From positions 45,457-109,456 of the forward strand of contig SVGA01000011.1 in NCBI GenBank assembly GCA_015056575.1: a stretch of 64,000 nt of DNA, in the 5' to 3' direction. A program made the position numbers and the translations under genes. This document shows, piece by piece, positions 43,548-52,393 of the stretch. Below the pieces are notes generated by a model that was not told where the DNA came from, made no database searches, and was given only the letters and a program-made list of their open reading frames with translations. Every line of letters starts with the position of its first letter. Position 1 is the first letter of the stretch. The DNA comes from Butyrivibrio sp. (lineage in GTDB: Bacteria; Bacillota; Clostridia; Lachnospirales; Lachnospiraceae).

Positions 43548-45401
43548 TCATCTGTCCTTTGCGGCATCATCCATAAACTTGTCGATAACATTGTATATCT
43601 CGAGATTTGGATCATCGGCCATATGGACATCGGTGTTAAGCTCAAGGAGCCTGTCCTGGCCGCGCTGTCTCTTTTCCCAGACAGGAAGCTGCTCGCCGGT
43701 GGAGTTGCCTGTTTTATCTAGAATGAAGCCGTTAGGGTCTCCGGTTGCTGCGAAGTTTACCCAGTAGCTCTGCATGATATCAGAAAGCCTGTAATCCTCT
43801 TCGTCGTAAAGGCCGGGATGTCTCCATAGATTTCCATAAGCGTAGGGAAGCTCACCGGCATGGTAGTTGGAAAGAATGTTATTGGTCTTGGTGAAATAAT
43901 ACTCGTAGGCCGGGCGATCCTGCTCCACCATGTAGTTGTTCCAGACGTAATGTGAATAGCTGAACCACATGGCGCTATAAGCAGTATTAAGGGCTCCCTT
44001 GGCTTCTCCCAGACCATCGATGATAAAGTGCTGGTCCCTCTGGGGGAGTGTCGGAGGAACAACCTGCGCCATTTCTTCCGCGTAGTCCTTCATATCTTCC
44101 GCAAGAAGATCTACGTAGTTGTCGTTTGTTGCTTTCGTATCCAGGAGGAAAGCATCAGCCTCTTTTGCATTAAAACCGTTAAGAAGAGCCTGCTCGTGAT
44201 TCTCGCCCTTTTCATAGGTGAGATAGGGCTGCTCCACAATGGCATAGCCGTCCACGGTCATTGATGAGTTCTGAGTTTTGGTGGTGACAAGCTTTGAAGC
44301 AGGGATATTGCGAAGTTCATCGGAGGATGATACGCCAAATTCCTCTCTCACCTCATCTCCTGTTGCCACTGCGTCCTCGTAATATCGGAAGGTGTGGAAG
44401 GGCTCCTTGGGGACGATACCGCTGGACTCAGCAATTGCATATCTGAAAAGTCCCTTGGTAAGAGGAGAAACACACAGGGCATTCACGCTGGAGGCACCGG
44501 CAGACTCACCTGCAATCGTGATCTTGTCAGGGTCGCCGCCAAAGGCCTTGATGTTGTCGTGAACCCACGTAAGAGCTGCGATCTGATCAAGAAGTCCGTA
44601 GTTACCGGTGGTGCCATTTGGTGACTCCTCCTTGAGATCGTCGGCTGCATAATATCCGAAAACGCCAAGTCTGTATGCGCAGTTTACAAAAACAACTCCT
44701 TTCTCCGCAAGGGACTCGCCCCTGTACTCGGTGTAGGAAGGCTGACCTGTTGTAAGGGAGCCGCCGTGGATATAGAGGATGACCGGGCGAAGCTCATCGC
44801 TGTCCTGCCCCGGGGTAAAGACATTGAGATAAAGGCAGTCTTCACTGACCTCCTCCACGTATTCATCGCCAAGCTTTACATCGTAGTCGTGCCATCCGAG
44901 GATATGTGAAAGAGAGTCAAACCATACAGCGCCTCGTTGCTGCATAGCCATAGGCCCGAAGTGATCAAAAGCTCTTACGCCATCCCAGCCCTCATCCTTC
45001 TGGGGCTCCTTGAATCTGAGTTCTCCTACAGGTGCCTTTGCAAAGGGGATCCCTGCATAAACTCTTGCGGTGTGATCTTTGTTATAAACTCCTGTGAGCT
45101 TCCCCTGTTCTATCTCGATGACGTCGGTCACATCGGGATTCTTGCCCTCTACTGCGGGAACTCTTTTTACAGGGGGCGCTGTAAGTCGCAGGTTGACAAT
45201 CAGCACCAGTACAAAGATTACGAAGGCTGCAAGGATGCCCTTCGGGCCGCTTTTCTTATTATAGAATTTGGCTCTGTACACCAGCATGCAGATGACAGCC
45301 AGGATCGCGACTATCCAGCCTGCGATAACGTTCTTGGAAAGCTCCAGGAAAAAGAGATATAAAACTCCTATTAGAATTATGATGATAGAATATAGAACCA
45401 T
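43548..45401 (-). CDS. Membrane-anchored type B carboxylesterase
   Basis: A 617-residue protein with three hydrophobic segments in the first 85 residues (about 3-19, 26-42 and 55-72), then a carboxylesterase type B domain. Typical elements are EDCLYLNVFTPG, YIHGGSLTTGQPS (oxyanion hole) and the nucleophile elbow TIAGESAGASS with Ser300. GAP-like loops and a late histidine region follow. The active domain would face outside and could remove ester groups from plant polysaccharides, as other rumen esterases do. The substrate is not shown by sequence. A consensus sigma-A promoter drives it alone. Confidence 0.9.
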   Translation of the reverse strand: MVLYSIIIILIGVLYLFFLELSKNVIAGWIVAILAVICMLVYRAKFYNKKSGPKGILAAFVIFVLVLIVNLRLTAPPVKRVPAVEGKNPDVTDVIEIEQGKLTGVYNKDHTARVYAGIPFAKAPVGELRFKEPQKDEGWDGVRAFDHFGPMAMQQRGAVWFDSLSHILGWHDYDVKLGDEYVEEVSEDCLYLNVFTPGQDSDELRPVILYIHGGSLTTGQPSYTEYRGESLAEKGVVFVNCAYRLGVFGYYAADDLKEESPNGTTGNYGLLDQIAALTWVHDNIKAFGGDPDKITIAGESAGASSVNALCVSPLTKGLFRYAIAESSGIVPKEPFHTFRYYEDAVATGDEVREEFGVSSSDELRNIPASKLVTTKTQNSSMTVDGYAIVEQPYLTYEKGENHEQALLNGFNAKEADAFLLDTKATNDNYVDLLAEDMKDYAEEMAQVVPPTLPQRDQHFIIDGLGEAKGALNTAYSAMWFSYSHYVWNNYMVEQDRPAYEYYFTKTNNILSNYHAGELPYAYGNLWRHPGLYDEEDYRLSDIMQSYWVNFAATGDPNGFILDKTGNSTGEQLPVWEKRQRGQDRLLELNTDVHMADDPNLEIYNVIDKFMDDAAKDR

Positions 45402-45459
45402 GATGAATTACCTCTGATAATTTAGTGGGTATATAATATTGCGTATTGGATTGTTTGCA

Positions 45460-45488
45460 ATTATATTGCGTTTACCGTCATTTGTCAA
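45460..45488 (-). promoter_or_regulatory. Consensus promoter of the esterase gene
   Basis: On the minus strand a perfect TTGACA (45483-45488), 17-base spacer and perfect TATAAT (45460-45465), about 50 bases before the start codon. It lacks the activator box of the GH16 and GH3 promoters, so expression is probably constitutive. Confidence 0.85.
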
Positions 45489-45522
45489 ATCTGATTGCTT
45501 TTCTTTGTGCCCTTTTCCGGGT

Positions 45523-45620
45523 GTCTGTTTCTTTGGGCGCGTTTATTTGAGACCGTTTATTTCGGGCCGTTTATTTGGGGCCGGTTCTTTGGGCGCGTTT
45601 CTTTCGGGCTGGTTCTTTGG
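45523..45620. repeat. 14-bp tandem repeat, about 7 copies
   Basis: Units of the form GGCCGTTTATTTGG (variants GACCGTTTATTTCG, GGCCGGTTCTTTGG, GCGCGTTTCTTTCG) follow each other every 14 bases from 45523. They lie just upstream of the esterase promoter. Confidence 0.8.
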
Positions 45621-45639
45621 GACCATATATTCTATGTGA

Positions 45640-45882
45640 TTACTGTATGATTCTGTTTTTCATTTTTGTACAGTAAAAATTTTACTGTACATTATCAGTT
45701 TTTCTGATCCATGCCGTAGTGCTGCACTTTTTTTACTGCACAGATTCTATTTTACATTTTCTACAGTATTAATTTCGTACATTTTCAGATTAATTTTACT
45801 GTATACACTCAGTTTTCGCTTTTATACAGTAACAAAAAAAGTGCTTACTGTACAGAATTGAAATCATATTCTGTGCAGTAAG
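45640..45882. repeat. A/T-rich block of TACTGTA/TACAGTA inverted repeats
   Basis: At least eight copies of TACTGTA, ACTGCA or complements occur. Two are strong structures: GTACAGTAAAA (45668-45678) with its exact complement at 45680-45690 around one base, and CTTACTGTACAGAAT (45844-45858) with ATTCTGTGCAGTAAG (45868-45882), 15 pairs with one G-U. No gene is evident from 45883 to 46232. A 61-residue minus-strand frame there is not convincing. Confidence 0.7.
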
Positions 45883-46232
45883 CCTTCAAAAAGCATTGGA
45901 GCCAAAGAATGTCGCTTCAGATAAAAGTGTTCACTTATCATGGTGTGCGCTACATAAAACATGCGGTGATGAGTGATCTGATACACTGTTGGGCCTGAAC
46001 GGCGTGAGAGCTTGGAAATATTCCCAAGAATCTTATCAATTTTTTCCAAAACCCGCTGTTTGTTTCAAAAGAAAAGCTCCTTTTGGAAATATCAGCGCCA
46101 TAAAGCACTTGCATTTTCAAAAAGGGCTAAATTTTGGAAAAAACTTGGTTTCAAGTGGAATCCACTTCGCAAGAAAGAGACTTAGTGACTTCGTAGGGCC
46201 GCCCAAAAAGCCCAGCATATCACCTTCGCATA

Positions 46233-46383
46233 TACGCAGCCCGACAATTCAAACTACGCGGCGCGACAACTCAAACCACGCAGCCAAGAAACTCAAGCTA
46301 CGCAGCCAGGTAATTCAAGCCTCGCAGCCCGACAACTCACGCTATGCAGCCAAGAAACTCAAGCCTCGCGGCGCGCCTCACGC
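46233..46383. repeat. 22-bp tandem repeat, 6 copies plus a partial one at the yesN stop
   Basis: Units start at 46233, 46255, 46277, 46299, 46321, 46343 and 46365, of the form (T/C)NCGCAGCC(C/A)(A/G)... ACTCAAGC. The last, partial unit overlaps the stop codon of the response-regulator gene (46378). Confidence 0.85.
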
Positions 46384-47844
46384 ATTCTTCGCCGCGGTGT
46401 TCTTGCGGTACTCGCTGGGGGATACCCCAACCATGGCCTTGAAGCTCTTCATGAAATGCTTCTCGTTGTCGTACCCGACCCTGGCGGAAATCTCGTTAAC
46501 CTTAAGGTCCGTCTCGGCCAGAAGGCGCTTGGCCTCCTCCATTCGAAGCTCCTTGAGGTATGTCACGAAGTTGGTTCCCGTGTAATTCTTGAAAGCTGTT
46601 GAAAACAGCGAATAATTCATTGAAACCTCATTGGATACGACAGCCATGTTAAGGTCGGAGGCGTAGTTCTCCCTGATGAATCTGACCGCCATCTGCATCC
46701 TGGCTTCCATCTGATCCTCACCGGCAGCATTCATCAGGCGGCTGTTCTCTTCAAGGATGAATTCCATGAATTTCTCCCTGAAATCAGAAAGGGACACATA
46801 GGAGAAAGGACGCAGGATTGACATGGGAATCTCCCTCTGGTAAGTCTTGGAAAACTCCTCCGCAAACTGATGCATTGCGCCCGCGAAATCCTCCGGAGGA
46901 ATCTGGCCCCTTGAGGTTGCGGTAAAGAAGCCGTTCCACTCCCTCTCAAGGCTGTCCACTCTGTCGGTTCCCACCAGCTGAACCCTAGCGGAGACGCTGC
47001 TCTTGCTGCAGAGCTTTTGTCCGTTCTCCAGAAGCTGCTCTGCTACATGAAGGTCTTCCACTTTATCAAACAATACTATGTCTCTGCAAAAAGAGATCTC
47101 TCTTCTCGCCTTAGCCTGCCTATAAGCCTTTTTAAGATCGGCGGCATCAAAAAACACATCACTTATCCCAGCATAGGACAAAAGATCTCCCTCAGACCCG
47201 GTGATCTTGTTCTTAAGATCGAGAGCTCTTTCGCTGCTGATAAGATAAACCACCATGCCGTCAACATCCATCACCGACTTTGAGTCCTCAAACTCCTCGT
47301 TGATGTCGTCGTCCTCTGAAGAAACCAGAACTCTGTAACGCTCACCGACGTCAGTGCGAAGTCTCTTTTCCATCATCTCAAGGCTATCGCTCTCGGCATC
47401 ATCATCCAGAAGGATATATTTAAGAAGCTGCTTATCAAGAGCCTCTGACTTAATGTCGTTGTCCCTTTTGGCGGAGAGCTCGACTTCAAGTTTCTCCATG
47501 ACCTCCTTGAGCTTGTCTCTCTCAACAGGCTTTAAGATATACTCACGGACGCCGTTTCTCATCATCTCAACGGCATAAGAGAAGTCATCGTAGCCGCTGA
47601 CCGCGATGGCGATGGGCGGTGAATCCAGTTCCTTCATGGCCTGCACCAGCTCGATACCGTTCATTTTGGGCATGCGGATGTCGGTGAAAACCACATCCAC
47701 CTTTTTCTCCTTTAGTACTTCCATTGCCTTGAGGCCGTTGGGGCATTCGATCACTTCCTCCACCGGCACTCCGGTCCTCTTTATCATGGTGGCGATTCCC
47801 TGTCTTATTAACTTCTCGTCCTCAACTACCATCACTGTTCGCAT
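46378..47844 (-). CDS. AraC-type response regulator (YesN family)
   Basis: A 488-residue DNA-binding response regulator. The receiver domain has MVVEDEKLIRQG and the phosphorylation site Asp55 in VVFTDIRMPKMNG. A long middle region of unknown fold follows. The C-terminal AraC pair of helix-turn-helix motifs ends the protein (MAVVSNEVSMNYSLFSTAFKNYTG; VNEISARVGYDNEKHFMKSFK, shortened). Such regulators control adjacent carbohydrate transport and hydrolase genes. It is preceded by the histidine kinase gene, with a 148-bp spacer containing a tandem duplication. The GH16, GH3 and transporter promoters are its likely targets, which is inference. Confidence 0.93.
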   Translation of the reverse strand: MRTVMVVEDEKLIRQGIATMIKRTGVPVEEVIECPNGLKAMEVLKEKKVDVVFTDIRMPKMNGIELVQAMKELDSPPIAIAVSGYDDFSYAVEMMRNGVREYILKPVERDKLKEVMEKLEVELSAKRDNDIKSEALDKQLLKYILLDDDAESDSLEMMEKRLRTDVGERYRVLVSSEDDDINEEFEDSKSVMDVDGMVVYLISSERALDLKNKITGSEGDLLSYAGISDVFFDAADLKKAYRQAKARREISFCRDIVLFDKVEDLHVAEQLLENGQKLCSKSSVSARVQLVGTDRVDSLEREWNGFFTATSRGQIPPEDFAGAMHQFAEEFSKTYQREIPMSILRPFSYVSLSDFREKFMEFILEENSRLMNAAGEDQMEARMQMAVRFIRENYASDLNMAVVSNEVSMNYSLFSTAFKNYTGTNFVTYLKELRMEEAKRLLAETDLKVNEISARVGYDNEKHFMKSFKAMVGVSPSEYRKNTAAKNA

Positions 47845-47891
47845 AACGCTACCCTCTTAGTTTGTTTTGAGAAGCAGGCCCGTTTCCATGC

Positions 47892-48029
47892 CCTGTCCTC
47901 TTAATCCATATTTGCAGGCGCAGCCCCTGTTCCCACACCTGTCCTCTTAATTCATATTTGCAGGCGCGGCCACTGTTCCCACACCTGTCCTCTTAATTCA
48001 TATTTGCAGGCGCGGCCACTGTTCCCACA
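47892..48029. repeat. 46-bp tandem repeat, 3 copies, overlapping the yesM 3' end
   Basis: Exact 46-bp steps (47892, 47938, 47984). Each unit contains a copy of the last codons and stop of the histidine kinase (CTTAATTCATATTTGCAGG). Copies two and three are almost identical and the first differs by about four bases. Confidence 0.93.
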
Positions 48030-49834
48030 CCTGTCCTTTTCATGGGGATCTTAACCCATACCTTAGTATAGCATCCCTCCATGGCTGCCACATCTATTCC
48101 GTATCTGTCGCCATACTCCATCTTTATCCTGTCCTGAACGTTCTTTAAGCCGATCCCGTTTCCCGAACCGCCACCTGTCTGGATCTCGCCGGAGATCTTC
48201 TTGCGGAGGACTTCAAGCTCCTCTTCATTCATGCCCCGGCCGTTGTCGGTGATCTCAATGGTGCAGTCATCACCGTTGACCACGCCCTTAACATAGATGG
48301 TGGTGTCATCTGCCAGCTCTTCAATACCATGAATGATGGCATTCTCGATGATAGGCTGCAGACTCATCTTCGGAATCTTCTGCCTCATTATCTCATCCGC
48401 AAGATTCACCGACAGGTATATCTCGTAGTCAAAACGAAGATTTATAAGGGCCATATAATTCCTGATATATTCCATCTCCTCGGACACCAGAACAGTATCG
48501 GAGGTCCACTTCATGCTGTAGCGAAGGAGCTTACCAAGACTGGTGATGGCATCGGAGATATCGTAGTCTTCCTTAACCTCCGCCATCATCTTGATGGACT
48601 CCAGGACGTTATATATAAAGTGCGCATTTATCTGGTTCTGGAGAGCCTTAATCTGGGAGTCCTTAACAATAACCTCTCTGTTGATGTTCTCCTTCATCAG
48701 ATCCTCAATGTTATCAAGCATTCGATTGACCTGATGCGCCAGCTCACCCATTTCATCGGTATCGCCGCCCTCGGGTGTTCTTACTGAGAGATCTCCGCTT
48801 CTTACCTTTCTGATGGTTGTAAGAACTTCGTAGAACTTCTTTAGGACGTGATTAACCAGAAGGTCGATAACAAAGGTCAAAAGGACCAGTATCAGGATCA
48901 TCCCGACGATGAAATTGGTCCTGAGTTTATATACCTCCGAAAGAGTTCCTGAAATATCATCCACGGATACAAGAGTCCCTCCCAGCTCCGGGATATACAT
49001 ACCGGCTATGATCCTCTTGGAGGATTTGTCATAAGAGGTTCTGATCCCAACGGCTTCACCGGATTCCGCCGTGGTTCTCATTTCTTTTGCAAGGCCGGTG
49101 GCAATGCTCTTGATACTCTCATCCTGATTGCTTCCATAGATGATCCGTCCGCTGTTGGTGACAAAGCAGCTGCTCTCGCCCTCAATGTTCTCATACATTG
49201 AAGGGAACATGGTCTGCATTCGCATGTTAGCTTCGATAACGCCGATATTACCGTACTGCCTGTCGTACACCGGAGTTATCAGCGACAAAAGCGGTGACGG
49301 ATCGGAGGTTGCAAACAGCCTGTCGGTGTAGTCAAAGACCCATCCACCTTTTCCCGAGAGTGCATACCACTCCTGCTTCTGCAGTCTTGTATGGTTGAAA
49401 AGAACCGGCATCATCTCCTGAACGTTGTCGTTGACCGCATAGACTCTGACTCCGCCCAAAACCGGGTTGTTGTTGATAAGCCTCTCCAGGGCAGCCACGT
49501 CGGTCCTGTAAATGGATATCCACTCCTTGGTGGAGTAAGTGCCTCCCGTGGCAGCCAAAACGAGCACCTTGTTCATGGTGTCATTGGACAAAAAGAACTG
49601 GGTGGTCATATTGATGGAATCAACGTTGGTAGCAATACTGTCCCTGCGTCTTTGCATGGTGGATTCCATGAAGCTTACGTTCTCCCTGATGCTTGACTGC
49701 TCCATGTTGTAGAAAACAATGCCGCCAAGTATCGCAACCGGGATCATAACAAACAGAAGGACTATGCCGGTGATCCTCGTATTCAGTTTAAGGCCTTTAA
49801 TCCAGGCCCAGCTTTTTCTTAGCTTCCCTGACAT
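47993..49834 (-). CDS. Sensor histidine kinase (YesM family)
   Basis: A 613-residue membrane kinase of the LytS/YesM type. A membrane helix near residue 25 and another near 305-325 bracket an extracytoplasmic dCache-like domain. A HAMP domain, a His_kinase segment with the phospho-acceptor His405 in QNQINAHFIYNVLESIK and an HATPase domain with EITDNGRGMNEEEL and GNGIGLKNVQDR follow. I chose ATG 49834 (MSGKLRKSW), overlapping the upstream binding-protein gene by 38 bases. Longer frames lack a ribosome site. It should sense an extracellular sugar, possibly through the adjoining binding protein, and phosphorylate the YesN regulator. Confidence 0.92.
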   Translation of the reverse strand: MSGKLRKSWAWIKGLKLNTRITGIVLLFVMIPVAILGGIVFYNMEQSSIRENVSFMESTMQRRRDSIATNVDSINMTTQFFLSNDTMNKVLVLAATGGTYSTKEWISIYRTDVAALERLINNNPVLGGVRVYAVNDNVQEMMPVLFNHTRLQKQEWYALSGKGGWVFDYTDRLFATSDPSPLLSLITPVYDRQYGNIGVIEANMRMQTMFPSMYENIEGESSCFVTNSGRIIYGSNQDESIKSIATGLAKEMRTTAESGEAVGIRTSYDKSSKRIIAGMYIPELGGTLVSVDDISGTLSEVYKLRTNFIVGMILILVLLTFVIDLLVNHVLKKFYEVLTTIRKVRSGDLSVRTPEGGDTDEMGELAHQVNRMLDNIEDLMKENINREVIVKDSQIKALQNQINAHFIYNVLESIKMMAEVKEDYDISDAITSLGKLLRYSMKWTSDTVLVSEEMEYIRNYMALINLRFDYEIYLSVNLADEIMRQKIPKMSLQPIIENAIIHGIEELADDTTIYVKGVVNGDDCTIEITDNGRGMNEEELEVLRKKISGEIQTGGGSGNGIGLKNVQDRIKMEYGDRYGIDVAAMEGCYTKVWVKIPMKRTGVGTVAAPANMN

Positions 49835-51419
49835 ATTGTAAATTCTTTTCCTGAAGCTGGTCGTATCCCAGCTCCTCTCTCTCTTGTTTGAAGTTCTCCA
49901 ATATCTCATCGAACTCTTCGTCACTCTCCGAAAGAAGCAGTGCCGGAAGAGTCTTACTCCACAGGTTATCTATTCTGTCACTGATGTATGCATCCTCGGT
50001 ATCCGAGGGAAGGATCACATCGTACTGACCCGTATAGGCTGAATATTTGTAGGTCCATTCCTCAAGCTGGGCCGTGGGACCACTGTTCTCAGGCCTCCAT
50101 TTGAGCTGCATTACATTGTCCTGGAACATCCAGTAGGCATCATCAGCGCCGTAGAGTTCATCATAAGTCGTTCTGTCGGTGTTCAGAAGCTCCAGTATCT
50201 CGGGCTTTACCACTTCCTTGCCGTCCACAACGTCATAGGTAACTCCCTCGACACCGATATATACAAGCTTCTGCCCCTCCTCGGAAAGCATGAAATCAAT
50301 GAATTTTATCGCTCTGTCCGGATGCTTGCAGTTCTTGGAAACAAGGGTGATGGTCCATCCGCTGACGGAGGATGTGGGAAGAACGTGGTCGTCCCGGTTC
50401 CTGTTCTTGGGGCCATCCACAGCTATATAGATGCTGTCGGGATCCCTGGCATAAAGAGCTTTCTGCTGGGAGGCCATGTCCGTGCGCTGATACAGCATGC
50501 AAAAATACCGTCCCTCTGCAATCTTCTCTTCCATCTGAATTCTCTGATCGATGAAGATATCCGTGGCAAGATAACCCTGCTGGGCAAGTCTTCTGAACAT
50601 CTTGAGCCATTCGATATATTCGGGATCCGTGTTCCTGTCATATAGCTTCCCGTCTTTTTCATAGGGAACCGCCAGGAAGTTCTGGAGATACTGGTCAAAA
50701 GAGACACAGCCTGTATCGTCGAATATGTGAGAACCCACAGGTATAAGTGGCTTGCCGTCCACCTCCGGAAACATGGCCGCTGCCTTTTTGACCGCGGCTT
50801 CAAAGCCTTCAATGGTGGTCATATCAGGACTCCCTATGGCTTCATAAATGTCCTTACGAACAAGGAAGGTCTGATTGGAGCCTATATTGTTATTGTTCTC
50901 AACATCGGCAGGAGTTATGGATGAATTGGGATAACCGTAGATATTTCCGTCGGGCTGGGTATACCAGCTTACAGCCTGTGGATCGGAAACCTCCCAGAAA
51001 TAAGGGTCGTACTCATCTGCCAGTTCATTGAGAGCATAGACCATGTCTCCCTGGATGATCTCGTTCATCTGAGGTTCCCACCAGCCCAGGGTAATAAGAT
51101 CCGGAAGAGTTCCCGATGCAATAAGCGCATTGAGCTTCTCCTCTTCATTGCCCTGAGGGGTTATGAAATTGATATTGACTCCTGTCCTTCTTGTGATCTC
51201 CTTGGAAACCGCATTATGTCCCCAGGGAGTGTTGTACCAGGAGTAATTGATGTACCAGTCAAAGGTTACCGTATCTTCCGGCAATGTATCTTTTTCAGAC
51301 ACAGAAACAGCCGGGGCTGAACCAGTCCCGGCACCATCAGCAGCGCATCCGGTGATAATAAGTGCCGAAAACGCGCATGCTATTGCTATGCTTCTATATT
51401 TTGTAAAATTAAGCTTCAT
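49797..51419 (-). CDS. Sugar ABC transporter lipoprotein, large (LplA/YtcQ-like)
   Basis: A 540-residue extracellular solute-binding lipoprotein. The start at 51419 gives a type II signal peptide with lipobox ALIITGCAAD. The larger open frame upstream adds 52 unlikely residues. The mature sequence (DTVTFDWYINYSWYNTPWGH, then RTGVNINFITPQGNEEEKLNALIASGTLPDLITLG, in parts) matches the large family 1 binding proteins associated with YesM/YesN systems. It is the second binding protein in this run and overlaps the kinase gene. It may be a transporter subunit or a co-sensor for the kinase. Confidence 0.88.
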   Translation of the reverse strand: MKLNFTKYRSIAIACAFSALIITGCAADGAGTGSAPAVSVSEKDTLPEDTVTFDWYINYSWYNTPWGHNAVSKEITRRTGVNINFITPQGNEEEKLNALIASGTLPDLITLGWWEPQMNEIIQGDMVYALNELADEYDPYFWEVSDPQAVSWYTQPDGNIYGYPNSSITPADVENNNNIGSNQTFLVRKDIYEAIGSPDMTTIEGFEAAVKKAAAMFPEVDGKPLIPVGSHIFDDTGCVSFDQYLQNFLAVPYEKDGKLYDRNTDPEYIEWLKMFRRLAQQGYLATDIFIDQRIQMEEKIAEGRYFCMLYQRTDMASQQKALYARDPDSIYIAVDGPKNRNRDDHVLPTSSVSGWTITLVSKNCKHPDRAIKFIDFMLSEEGQKLVYIGVEGVTYDVVDGKEVVKPEILELLNTDRTTYDELYGADDAYWMFQDNVMQLKWRPENSGPTAQLEEWTYKYSAYTGQYDVILPSDTEDAYISDRIDNLWSKTLPALLLSESDEEFDEILENFKQEREELGYDQLQEKNLQYVREAKKKLGLD

Positions 51420-51561
51420 AATTATCAGACACCATGATAAACGATTGCTACCTGCAATCATTATACAACAATGGGACGAGCCGGGCGAGTACTCATACTC
51501 ATCCGTCAATCCTCTGTGATGACAAGAGCTTCTTTCCCTGTCATCACACATAATCCGTGTC

Positions 51562-52389
51562 TTACTCCTTAACACTTCCTGCTGAAATACTGCTGATAAT
51601 GTACTTGGAACAGAATGCGAATACGATCATGATAGGCACTACTGAAATTGCTACGCCAAGATAGATCGCACCCTGGTTCTTCTGAAGATCCGTAGCCGCA
51701 TTGAGGGTTGAGATCATTACAGGAAGAGTCATCTTCTTAGGTGTGTTCAAAAGGATCAAAGGAACAAGGTAGGAGTTCCAGTTTCCGATGAAAGTACCGA
51801 TTGACATGGTTGCAATTCCGGGAGCCATGATGGGAAGCACGATCCTGTGAAAGATGTGGATCTCTGAAGCTCCGTCAATTCTTGCAGCTTCCATAAGTGA
51901 CTTGGAGAGTGTTGCCTTAACGTACTGACGAAGGAAGAACACAATTCCCGGAGAAGCAATTGCAGGAATGATCAGCGGAATATATGAATCGATAAGGTGC
52001 AGCTTCTGGCAAAGGTTATAAAAACCAATAAGAGAAAGCTGACCGGGGATCATCATAAATACTACGATAACCTTGAATAAAAGGTTGTTTCCCTTCCACT
52101 CATACATAGCCATTCCAAATGCTGTGATAGCAGAGAAATAAGCTGTTAAGAGGGTTGCCGGGACTGCTACTTTTAAGCTGTTAAAGAATCCGAGGAATAG
52201 ATTCACGTAGTCGAAAAGGACTACCCAGTTATCATGCAGACTGTGTCCCGGCAGAAATGAAAAGGAATGCGTTATTTCTACACCTGAACGGGTGGCATTC
52301 ACCATCATTAACCAGAAAGGAAGGAAGCAGGTAACGCCCAAAATAATGAGCAATACATAAAGAATGACTCTTTTTATCTTTGTTGCCAT
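51562..52389 (-). CDS. Carbohydrate ABC transporter permease (MalG-like)
   Basis: A 275-residue inner permease with six membrane segments and the EAA loop MEAARIDGASEIHIFHRIVLPIMAP, which contacts the ATPase. It ends in the usual ISSISAGSVKE. The start is ATG 52389 with AGGAGG upstream. The longer frame overlaps the preceding permease without a site. It follows the MalF-like gene by 4 bp. Confidence 0.93.
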   Translation of the reverse strand: MATKIKRVILYVLLIILGVTCFLPFWLMMVNATRSGVEITHSFSFLPGHSLHDNWVVLFDYVNLFLGFFNSLKVAVPATLLTAYFSAITAFGMAMYEWKGNNLLFKVIVVFMMIPGQLSLIGFYNLCQKLHLIDSYIPLIIPAIASPGIVFFLRQYVKATLSKSLMEAARIDGASEIHIFHRIVLPIMAPGIATMSIGTFIGNWNSYLVPLILLNTPKKMTLPVMISTLNAATDLQKNQGAIYLGVAISVVPIMIVFAFCSKYIISSISAGSVKE

Positions 52390-52393
52390 TGTC

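Noticed and set aside
45864..46049. Minus-strand frame of 61 codons starting at TTG (EKIDKILGNISKL)
   Set aside because: The sequence looks somewhat protein-like, but there is no ATG, no clear ribosome site, a stop just upstream, and the end lies in a long hairpin. It may be a decayed gene remnant, not provable here.
45989..46585. Plus-strand frame of 198 codons
   Set aside because: Its second half is antisense to the response regulator and its middle is the 22-bp repeat array.
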